Below, piece by piece: positions 1 to 4,912 of a DNA stretch of 5,823 nucleotides. Origin of the DNA: Methylocystaceae bacterium (GTDB lineage: Bacteria > Pseudomonadota > Alphaproteobacteria > Rhizobiales > Beijerinckiaceae); contig PLZT01000337.1 of the NCBI GenBank assembly GCA_003152255.1, positions 1 to 5,823 on the forward strand, in the 5' to 3' direction. A program made the position numbers and the translations under genes. Within the stretch, counting starts at the first letter, position 1, and the number at the start of each line of letters is the position of its first letter. The notes under the pieces were generated by a model. The model made no database searches, was not told the origin of the DNA, and saw only the letters and a program-made list of their open reading frames with translations.

Positions 1-173
1 ACGTTCAAGTCTTCGATCGGGATTGTCGCAACCCTGGCGCCGGCCTTGCGCAGCCCGACGCCGGGGCCTTCCCCGTTTTCGTCCACGAAGATCACGCCGG
101 CCGATTCGAGGGCGGCGCGGATGACGGTCGCCGAGAATCTGGCGCCGCCGGATTTGAGCCGATGACCTCGCTC
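1..173 (-). pseudogene. C-terminal remnant of XRE-family (Cro/CI-like) transcriptional regulator
   Basis: Read on the minus strand, this open stretch contains IRAALESAGVIFVDENGEG followed by PGVGLRK. It closely matches the conserved C-terminal part of a common alphaproteobacterial class of short XRE regulators, which end in a 'xxLExAGVxFxxENGxGPGVRLRK' signature after an N-terminal helix-turn-helix. Here the frame is closed by a minus-strand TAA at 174-176, and no ATG or credible GTG/TTG start lies between that stop and the motif, so the DNA-binding domain is absent. The next plus-strand gene begins at 162 and overlaps its broken end. The frame continues off the left edge with a tail (AGARVATIPIEDLNV) beyond the usual end of the family. 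I read it as a decayed regulator fragment. The alternative is the C-terminal half of a gene with an upstream frameshift, but I see no helix-turn-helix in the adjoining sequence. Confidence 0.55.
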
Positions 174-353
174 TTAACGCCTGCCGGACGCCTTGATCGG
201 CGGGCCATCATGATCGAGGCGCATCGCCAGTTCCGGCTCATGCCGCGCCATGGCTGGAGCTTTGGCCGCTACCTATCGTTCGCATGGGCCAAGGCGCGCG
301 AGCAACGGGCGCGCATGACTGCCGCGCCCTATATCTCTATGGTCGCGGCATAG
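162..353 (+). CDS. Small phage/plasmid-associated protein with WSFGRYLSFAWAKAR motif, function unknown
   Basis: A 63-aa basic protein. Its pattern is a 'LLTPAGRLDRRAIM' start, then RAIMIEAHRQFR, then GWSFGRYLSFAWAKAREQR near residues 30-50. I know this layout from many tiny hypothetical proteins in alphaproteobacterial prophages and plasmids, where a 'LSxAWAKAR/AWAxAK' helix is the conserved core. No biochemical function is established that I can name. No membrane segment or signal peptide is visible. The ribosome binding site before 162 is weak (only TTGAG about 4 nt upstream), so the start is supported mainly by the recognised N-terminus. The stop at 351-353 is followed by a strong ribosome binding site and the next gene 11 nt on, so the two are probably co-transcribed. 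No promoter is evident upstream. Confidence 0.6.
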   Translation: MTSLLTPAGRLDRRAIMIEAHRQFRLMPRHGWSFGRYLSFAWAKAREQRARMTAAPYISMVAA

Positions 354-364
354 AAGGGGGCAAC

Positions 365-727
365 ATGCGCTTAATCCTGATCGACAATAGTTCGGGCTTC
401 ATATTCGGCGACACCGCCAACTCTCGCCTCGGCCGCCTCGACGAATGGATCGACAACAACTCCGACGCCATCGGCGACACCGAGCGCCTGTCCCTGTTGG
501 CGGCGCGGCTGCTGGACGACAGCATTGGCGAGCATGGCCGCGAATACGAGTTTGTCAGATACGAGCCGCCCGATACCCGCACTGGCTATTTCATCTATCG
601 CGCCGACATCAACGGCTCGGATGCCCTCCCGGTCGTGACCGACGGACAGAACCAAGAGACGATTGACGCTGTGCACCGCGACTGCCGGTTCGAGGGATTT
701 GTCGAGTGTCGGCGAGGCTGCGTCTGA
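365..727 (+). CDS. Conserved hypothetical phage-associated protein, 120 aa (MRLILIDNSSGFIFGDT type)
   Basis: An acidic, soluble 120-aa protein. The start at 365 is preferred over the in-frame ATG at 284 because AAGGGGG (354-360) sits 4 nt before it, directly after the stop of the preceding gene, and because the familiar N-terminus begins MxLxLIDNxSGxIFGDT. The middle has ARLLDDSIGEHGREYE, then GYFIYRADINGSDALPVVTDG near residues 75-95, then ETIDAVHRDCRF and a short Cys-containing tail. From memory this matches hypothetical proteins in prophage or plasmid regions of Rhizobiales; their role is unknown to me. There are no catalytic motifs, membrane segments or signal peptide. It forms a two-gene unit with the gene at 162-353 and converges on the minus-strand gene at 852-1127. 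Confidence 0.7.
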   Translation: MRLILIDNSSGFIFGDTANSRLGRLDEWIDNNSDAIGDTERLSLLAARLLDDSIGEHGREYEFVRYEPPDTRTGYFIYRADINGSDALPVVTDGQNQETIDAVHRDCRFEGFVECRRGCV

Positions 728-788
728 CGCGGCGCCCGCTCTTGCGTCAGCGCTTCGCCTCGCCTATTCTTTAAACAAGCGAACGGTT

Positions 789-800
789 GCACAACCAGAC
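789..800. repeat. Short interrupted palindrome, possible operator half-site pair
   Basis: Just upstream of the terminator-like stem is GGTTG-CA-CAACC, an interrupted inverted repeat with 5-bp arms around position 790-796 in the stretch beginning CGAACGGTTGC. It could be a small protein-binding site or simply chance. Nothing nearby shows a promoter that it would control. Confidence 0.2.
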
Positions 801-806
801 GCCACG

Positions 807-840
807 AATGGCCCGACCGCGAATGAACAGGCGGGCCGTT
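807..840. terminator. Possible bidirectional terminator hairpin between convergent genes
   Basis: AATGGCCCG (807-815) can pair with CGGGCCGTT (832-840). That gives a 9-bp stem with one G-U pair and a 16-nt loop, followed on the plus strand by a short GTTT. It lies in the 124-bp gap between the plus-strand gene ending at 727 and the minus-strand gene ending at 852, where a shared terminator would be expected. The U-tract is poor on both strands, so function is uncertain. Confidence 0.35.
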
Positions 841-851
841 TCTGCGTGGAG

Positions 852-1127
852 CTAATGTTCCTGACGGGTTGGCCGCAAGCGGAACGACACGAACGAATTC
901 CAAGCAAATCGACCGCCGTCGATCGCGAAGTCGCCGTCATCGACATATTCAGCGACGAGCTCGGCCGCCTTGCGCCCTTCGCCGGCAGTCGGCGTCTCCC
1001 ATATGGCTTCTGGCGCCCGCTCATCATTGGAAAGAGCGAAGATCGCTTGAACCACAACTGGATGTGTTTGCCGGCTCAAGCCCCACTCGCTTGGCGGGGC
1101 AAACGTCGAGCAAATTGCATTCCTCAT
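852..1127 (-). CDS. Small hypothetical protein with 'AIWETPTAGE...VAEYVDDGDF' motif, 91 aa
   Basis: A 91-aa acidic protein. Its central stretch, APEAIWETPTAGEGRKAAEL followed by VAEYVDDGDFA (about residues 39-70), resembles a recurring small alphaproteobacterial accessory protein in which 'P..IWE.PT..E...v...v..YV..GDF' is conserved; its function is unknown. The start at 1127 is chosen because GGGAGG lies in front of it with near-ideal spacing. An in-frame upstream ATG at 1196 would require translating through a hairpin-forming leader and has no comparable site. The C-terminus (FAWNSFVSFRLRPTRQEH) looks strand-like. There is no signal peptide or membrane segment. It is transcribed toward 365-727 and away from the IS, apparently from its own promoter at about 1180-1207. 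It may be a small regulator or modulator protein, but nothing in the sequence proves that. Confidence 0.65.
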   Translation of the reverse strand: MRNAICSTFAPPSEWGLSRQTHPVVVQAIFALSNDERAPEAIWETPTAGEGRKAAELVAEYVDDGDFAIDGGRFAWNSFVSFRLRPTRQEH

Positions 1128-1146
1128 CGTCACCTCCCTCTTGCGA

Positions 1147-1169
1147 GCGTCTCGCCCGGCGCGAGGCGC
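1147..1169 (-). other. Hairpin in the 5' leader of the 852-1127 gene
   Basis: GCGTCTCGC (1147-1155) and GCGAGGCGC (1161-1169) form a 9-bp stem with one G-U pair and a 5-nt loop. On the minus strand the hairpin ends about 20 nt before the start codon and just upstream of the GGGAGG ribosome binding site. If the predicted promoter is right, it would be near the 5' end of the mRNA. It could stabilise the transcript or be an operator. Seen as sequence only. Confidence 0.4.
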
Positions 1170-1179
1170 CTTGACGGAG

Positions 1180-1207
1180 AACATAGGGCTATTCACTCAG
1201 GCAACAA
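1180..1207 (-). promoter_or_regulatory. Putative sigma70-type promoter for the 852-1127 gene
   Basis: On the minus strand, TTGTTG (plus positions 1202-1207) and TATGTT (plus positions 1180-1185) are separated by 16 bp. They resemble -35 and -10 boxes, and the predicted start falls just before the leader hairpin. The boxes match the consensus only partly. The site lies outside the presumed left edge of the IS. Confidence 0.35.
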
Positions 1208-1238
1208 GTGGCGTCGAAGCCTGCATTCGCCGGATGAC

Positions 1239-2567
1239 CTCTGATTTTGCTGTACAATTTCACCGCTTATGGCATAATTTTCATAGTGTTATGCTTCTTT
1301 GAGCGAGGCGGCGATGACGAACCCGGTGGGTGAATCGAATGACGGCGTTCTCCGGCTTGATTTCGATCGTCGCCTGAGGTTGCAATTTCGCGGATCGGTC
1401 GTGACCTCCGACGCGGGATTGCTGGCCTACCGCGAACTCGACGACGCGCTCGGGCTGACGGACATGGCCAGCGAGGTCTTGGTCGACGCCCGCACCGGGA
1501 AGAATGGGCGGCACGCCTTGGCCGGGTTGTTCCGGCAAGCCGTCTTTGGACGCCTCGCCGGCTATGAGGACGTGAACGACGCCGGGCGGCTTCGGCATGA
1601 TCCGGCGATGCGCTGGGTCGTCGGTGGGAGGGCTGCACTGTCTGGCGCGGCGTCAGCGAGCCAAATGGGCCGCTTCGAGACGCGCTGGCTCGCGGCCGAA
1701 AAGAACCTCACCGCGCTCGCCGATCTTTCAGGTCGATGGATCGACCGCGTCCACAGCCGCCGGCCGCCAAGGGGCATCCTGCTCGATATGGATTCGAGCG
1801 TCAGCCCCACCACCCACGGCGAACAGGAAAACAGCTGCTGGAATGGGCATTACGAGTGCACGTGCTATCATCCGCTGTTCTTGTTCAACCAGTTCGGCGA
1901 TCTGGAGCGCTGTGCGCTGCGTCCCGGCAACGTCCACAGCGCCGACGGCTGGGAGGGCGTGCTCAAGCCCGTCGTGGCGCGCTACAAAGGCCAGATCGCA
2001 CGCATATACTTCCGCGGCGACGCCGGCTTCGCCAATCCCGACATTTACGACTACCTCGAAGCCGAAGGCGTCAAATACGTCATCCGCCTGCCAGCGAACC
2101 GCGTCCTGCAAGAGAGGATCGGCCATCTACTGACGCGCCCCGTGGGACGCCCGCCGCATGAAGTGCGGCGCTTCTATGCGAGCTTCAGCTATCGGGCTGG
2201 AAGCTGGACGAGACCGCGTCGCGTCGTTGGCAAGGTCGAATGGCATCCGGGCAAGCTTTACCCTCGCGTCGGGTTCATCGTGACCAATCTGGCGCGGGCC
2301 GCCGAGAGCGTGGTCGCCTTCTACAACAAGCGCGGAACCTGCGAACAGTGGATCAAAGAGGGCAAGGGCGCGATCAACTGGACGCGGCTGTCATGCCGCT
2401 CCTTCACCGCCAACGCCGTGCGTCTTCAGCTTCACGCGCTGGCTTACAATCTCGGCAATTTCCTGCGAGCCTTAGCGACGCCGGAACCCATGAAGGACTG
2501 GTCGCTGACGACGCTCAAAGAGAAGCTGATCAAGATCGGCGCGAAGGTCGTCAGCCATGGCCGTTAC
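1239..2567 (+). mobile_element. IS1380-family insertion sequence, right end missing
   Basis: The element is identified by its transposase (see the ORF starting at 1314). The right boundary is the point where transposase homology ends: after Tyr at 2565-2567 the family usually continues with a VTFQxAEVAV-type segment of a few tens of residues, then a 3' end with a terminal inverted repeat, and neither is present. The left boundary is a guess. An AT-rich tract beginning near CCTCTGATTTTGC (1239) contrasts with the GC-rich flank and would give a leader of about 75 bp, plausible for this family. Without the partner repeat or a target duplication it cannot be fixed. Since the right end is lost, the copy should not move on its own. 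Confidence 0.7.
1267..1294. repeat. Clustered TTATG/CATAA inverted repeats upstream of the transposase
   Basis: TTATG (1267-1271) and CATAA (1273-1277) form an 11-nt palindrome, and GCATAA (1272-1277) is also inverted against TTATGC (1289-1294). The three half-sites sit 20-47 bp before the transposase start, within the probable promoter region. They could be sites for transposase or regulator binding, or simply AT-rich IS leader sequence. A CATAAT at 1273-1278 resembles a -10 box, but the nearest TTGCTG (1247-1252) is 20 bp away, too far for a good promoter. Confidence 0.3.
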
Positions 2568-3089
2568 GGCAATGGCGCCTATGTCTCGCTGGGTTCGGGG
2601 CCGCTGCAGGTCAGCCTCAACACCTCCGCCGGCGTCTATCTGATCGCCGCCGACGCGCAGCCGTCGCCGACGGCGCTCGGCGAGCCGCTTGATTTGTCGC
2701 AACCGGCGACGCAGCCGCGCGTGTTCAACGTCGGCTCGCAGGTGTGGGCGCGGGCGATCCAGAGCACCGGGGCGGTGGTCCAGGTGACCACCGGGCTCGC
2801 GGGCGCCGAACCCGTCGGATCGGGCTCGTTTGCAAGTCCGGCCCCCATCACGGTCGGCGCATCGGCGACGCAGCTCGTCGCCGCGCGCGGCGGCCCCGCC
2901 GGGATCGGCCGCGTCGCGGTCACGATCGCTTGCTTGGCGGCCGTGGCGATTGGGCCTAGAAGCGCGGTGACCTTCGCCGGCGCCGGGCAAATCACGGCCA
3001 AAGGCGCGCTGACGCTCAACACGACTTCGGCGGTCTATGGCGTCGTCGCCTCGGGCAGCGCGATCTGCAATCTATGGGAGACGTTCTGA
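1314..3089 (+). CDS. Chimeric ORF: C-truncated IS1380-family transposase fused in frame to a phage virion-type protein
   Basis: A 591-aa product. Residues 1-418 are an IS1380-family transposase, a DDE enzyme that cuts and joins IS ends. VVTSDAGLLAYRELDDALGL lies near residues 29-48; LLDMDSS (D158/D160) and FRGDAGF (D236) carry the acidic residues; YNKRGTCEQWIKEGK fits the Y-2-R-3-E-6-K signature exactly (Y337, R340, E344, K351). The transposase stops at HGRY, short of the usual C-terminus. Residues 419-591 belong to a phage structural protein: a strand-rich part with QVWARA, then ITVGASATQLVAARGG, ITAKGALTLNTTSAVYGVV and a final WETF, resembling the 'SAVYGVVASGTxxVSYLETY' ends of phage virion accessory domains. 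The ATG at 1314 is preferred over TTG at 1299 because GAGG sits 5 nt before it. The stop overlaps the next start (TGATG). Whether the chimera folds or transposes is unknown; transposition seems unlikely because the right IS end is absent. Confidence 0.85.
   Translation: MTNPVGESNDGVLRLDFDRRLRLQFRGSVVTSDAGLLAYRELDDALGLTDMASEVLVDARTGKNGRHALAGLFRQAVFGRLAGYEDVNDAGRLRHDPAMRWVVGGRAALSGAASASQMGRFETRWLAAEKNLTALADLSGRWIDRVHSRRPPRGILLDMDSSVSPTTHGEQENSCWNGHYECTCYHPLFLFNQFGDLERCALRPGNVHSADGWEGVLKPVVARYKGQIARIYFRGDAGFANPDIYDYLEAEGVKYVIRLPANRVLQERIGHLLTRPVGRPPHEVRRFYASFSYRAGSWTRPRRVVGKVEWHPGKLYPRVGFIVTNLARAAESVVAFYNKRGTCEQWIKEGKGAINWTRLSCRSFTANAVRLQLHALAYNLGNFLRALATPEPMKDWSLTTLKEKLIKIGAKVVSHGRYGNGAYVSLGSGPLQVSLNTSAGVYLIAADAQPSPTALGEPLDLSQPATQPRVFNVGSQVWARAIQSTGAVVQVTTGLAGAEPVGSGSFASPAPITVGASATQLVAARGGPAGIGRVAVTIACLAAVAIGPRSAVTFAGAGQITAKGALTLNTTSAVYGVVASGSAICNLWETF
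2568..3089 (+). pseudogene. Phage virion accessory protein portion, 5' end replaced by the IS
   Basis: This is the phage-derived 173-residue part of the chimeric ORF, listed separately because it is a gene that lost its own start. It begins GNGAYVSLGSGPLQVSL, a strand-forming stretch typical of the very beginning of such proteins, so probably only a few residues plus the promoter or RBS were lost. The first half ends with a VWARA motif; the second half (from about 2844) is a small domain of the ITVGxxATxLVAARxxR type, seen in many phage head or tail accessory proteins. That domain is slightly unusual: the 'TNLGxxxVYIG' position reads IACLAAVAIG, and a Cys occurs near the end. No good internal start with a ribosome binding site is visible, so it is probably made only as the fusion, if at all. 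Confidence 0.6.
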
Positions 3090-4498
3090 TGTTCAAGGCT
3101 GCTCTTGTCCTGCTGGCCCTGCTGGCCAGCCTCTCCGGATCGCTCGCCGACAGCCTCGCCACCGGCGACGGCGCGGCCAATATCACCATCGGCTCGACGC
3201 CGGTCTCGGGAACGGCCGGGCTGCTGTTTAGCGACGGGACGTATGTGCAATCCCTGCCGGGAACCTACGCGGCGGGCTCTGGTTATATCGGAAATACTTT
3301 CACTCTCAGCAATGGCACTTATTTAGCGTTGCAATCCGATGGAAGTAAGAGCACCGCGCCGCTGACCGTTTCGATCACGAGTTCCGCTTATAATTACAAC
3401 AACCAAGCCGAGTTCTACGCGGTCGCCGGAAACGGCATAAATTACCTCTCCACCTACATCAACAGCGCCGGCGTTTACACTTCGCTTGCGATGATTGCCT
3501 CCGGCCATACAAACTACGGTCCTGGTCTAGGGCGGCAAATCCTTCTGCCGACCGTCTATATCCCGTCGATGTTCGCCGGGTGGGGCGATATCATTGGCCC
3601 CATCTACCTTTCTCGCGACGGCTTCGCATCCCCTGGGGCGTTCGCGTTTTTGGGGCTCAACGCCGCCGGTGTTGCGACCATTGCCCTCGACGCCCAATAC
3701 TCGCAGTTCGTGCTTGGCAACATGACTGTCGGCTCGGGGCAGGTTTTCGTCGGCGACACGTTCCTTTCCCGCGCGGCGGCGGCCAACTTGCGCTTTGGCG
3801 GCGCCGACGCCGCGTCGCCCGTCGCGCAGACCATCAGCTTCCAAAACGTGCTCGCGGGCACGAGCAACACCGCAGGCGTCAACACGACGTTTCAAGCCTC
3901 CGCCGGCACGGGCAACGCGGCGGGCGGAAAATTCCTGTTTCAAACCGCGCTGCCAGGTTCGTCGGGAACGACGCAGAACGGCTTCTCGACCGCGCTGACG
4001 ATCGACGGCGCCGCCGGCCTGACGGTCGGTAATGGGGGCTCGAGCACCTCGCAGCTTTTCTTCACGCCGAAGAGCGGGGCCGGCGTCGGCCTTGGAATGG
4101 CCAACGGCGGCTCGATGCTGCTGGCGTTCAACTCCACCGGCGGCCAAATCGGCGGCGTGTGGGGCAGCGGCTTCGTCGTCCCCAATAACGAGTGCTACGC
4201 ATTCAGCAATTCGGGCAGCACGGTCACTGGCGGAGGAAGCATCTCGCTCTGCATGGTCTCGACCAGCGTGCTCAACCTCACCGCCGGTTATGCCGGGACA
4301 ACGGCGGCGTCGCTGGCGGTGACATCGATCATCACGCCTCCGCTGACCTATTCGACGCTGCCAGGCTCGCCGACGGCCGGACAGCGCACATACATTACCG
4401 ACGCCAACACGACCACACCTTACGCGACAGTCTCGTCCGGTGGCGGCTCGTCGAAAATATCCGTGCTTTACAACGGCTCCAACTGGGTTGTCGATTAA
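3089..4498 (+). CDS. Phage tail-fibre-like protein with N-terminal Sec-type leader, 469 aa
   Basis: The product is probably a modular phage fibre or tail-spike-like virion protein. Residues 1-20 (MFKAALVLLALLASLSGSLA) have the form of a Sec signal peptide with likely cleavage after SLA. ITIGSTPVSGTAGLLFSDG follows, a segment common at the start of alphaproteobacterial phage fibres. After a Gly/Ser/Tyr-rich shaft comes FLSRAAAANLRFGGAD with VLAGTSNTAGVNTTF and GTGNAAGGKFLFQTA (about residues 225-290), a recurring fibre module. The C-terminus (TLPGSPTAGQRTYITDANTT to YNGSNWVVD) matches a common fibre end of the type 'LPxxxAGxRxxITDANxTTxxATVxGGGxxKVPVxxDGTNW'. The ATG at 3089 is preferred over that at 3074 because GGGAG lies 8 nt upstream, the leader then starts M-F-K, and it overlaps the preceding TGA, suggesting translational coupling to the chimeric ORF. 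It has only two Cys, both near residues 369 and 388. The host receptor is not predictable. Confidence 0.8.
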   Translation: MFKAALVLLALLASLSGSLADSLATGDGAANITIGSTPVSGTAGLLFSDGTYVQSLPGTYAAGSGYIGNTFTLSNGTYLALQSDGSKSTAPLTVSITSSAYNYNNQAEFYAVAGNGINYLSTYINSAGVYTSLAMIASGHTNYGPGLGRQILLPTVYIPSMFAGWGDIIGPIYLSRDGFASPGAFAFLGLNAAGVATIALDAQYSQFVLGNMTVGSGQVFVGDTFLSRAAAANLRFGGADAASPVAQTISFQNVLAGTSNTAGVNTTFQASAGTGNAAGGKFLFQTALPGSSGTTQNGFSTALTIDGAAGLTVGNGGSSTSQLFFTPKSGAGVGLGMANGGSMLLAFNSTGGQIGGVWGSGFVVPNNECYAFSNSGSTVTGGGSISLCMVSTSVLNLTAGYAGTTAASLAVTSIITPPLTYSTLPGSPTAGQRTYITDANTTTPYATVSSGGGSSKISVLYNGSNWVVD

Positions 4499-4542
4499 GC
4501 ACCAACATTCGCGGCATCCCCCGTCACAAAGGCTCCTGCACC

Positions 4543-4875
4543 ATGAAAACAGCATCCGCGATTATCTGGCTCGCCCTCGTCTCCCCCTCGCTGGCTGGGG
4601 CTTGCGGCGACACCGTGAGGCTGACCACCGGCGAGACATTTTGCGCCGATAGCGCCAACGTCAAACGGCATCCAGCCTGTAAGACCGATCCAGTCTTGTG
4701 CCCTGGCGCCATTCTCGACCCGTGCCTACCGCCAGCCGATCCAAACAGCGCCGCTTGCGCGGTGGCGAAAGCCGTGGCAGCCGACCACGCGGCGATCCTG
4801 GCGCAATGCTACTCGCCCGCCGGTCGCCGGACGGATGCGGACGCGGTTTCCAAATGTTCTCAAATCTGGAGGTAA
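4543..4875 (+). CDS. Secreted small cysteine-rich protein, 110 aa
   Basis: I do not recognise this family. Residues 1-18/20 form a signal peptide (MKTASAIIWLALVSPSLAGA), so the product is probably exported to the periplasm or beyond. The mature part of about 90 residues holds eight cysteines (21, 34, 46, 53, 61, 72, 89, 105); the even number and wide spacing suggest up to four disulfides. The first Cys follows AGA, which does not match a canonical L-A-G-C lipobox, so lipoprotein status is doubtful. DPVLCPGAILDPCLPPADPN is Pro-rich, and AVAKAVAADHAAILAQC looks helical. The start at 4543 gives the signal peptide; AAAGG (4528-4532) is a modest ribosome binding site 10 nt upstream. It lies 44 nt after the fibre gene and 37 nt before the next gene, so it is probably in one operon. 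It could be a periplasmic factor or a virion-associated protein; the sequence does not decide. Confidence 0.65.
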   Translation: MKTASAIIWLALVSPSLAGACGDTVRLTTGETFCADSANVKRHPACKTDPVLCPGAILDPCLPPADPNSAACAVAKAVAADHAAILAQCYSPAGRRTDADAVSKCSQIWR

Positions 4876-4912
4876 TATGCGGTCTACCCAATGATAACAC
4901 GGAGCCTGTGAA
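4868..4912 (+). other. Strong Shine-Dalgarno with two overlapping mini-ORFs before the 4913 gene
   Basis: GGAGG (4868-4872) overlaps the end of the Cys-rich gene and is followed 4 nt later by ATG (4877), which encodes only MRSTQ before TGA (4892-4894). That stop overlaps another ATG (4891), encoding MITRSL and ending at 4911, one base before the ATG of the next gene. The next gene has its own GGAG at 4901-4904. The chain could pass ribosomes along by coupled reinitiation, or be the residue of a degraded start. Direct observation of sequence; the function is inferred. Confidence 0.35.

Noticed and set aside
284..364. Upstream ATG for the 120-aa gene
   Set aside because: It would overlap the preceding gene out of frame and lacks a ribosome binding site, whereas AAGGGGG precedes 365.
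663..1244. Plus-strand open frame of 193 codons
   Set aside because: Overlaps the end of the gene at 365-727, lies antisense to the better supported 852-1127 gene, and has low-complexity, non-family sequence with no ribosome binding site.
1299..1313. TTG start for the transposase (extra MSEAA)
   Set aside because: The ATG at 1314 has GAGG 5 nt upstream and gives the usual short N-terminus before the conserved part.
2472..2990. Minus-strand open frame of 172 codons opposite the fusion junction
   Set aside because: Arg/Asp/Gly-rich shadow of the plus-strand chimeric ORF; no start signal.
3527..4555. Long minus-strand open frame (342 codons) opposite the fibre gene
   Set aside because: Arg/Gly/Ala-rich translation with no recognisable domain and no ribosome binding site. 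It mirrors the high-GC codon pattern of the real plus-strand fibre gene.
4543..4605. Lipoprotein signal for the Cys-rich protein
   Set aside because: The first Cys is preceded by A-G-A with Leu at -4, which does not fit the canonical lipobox spacing; ordinary signal peptidase cleavage is more likely.
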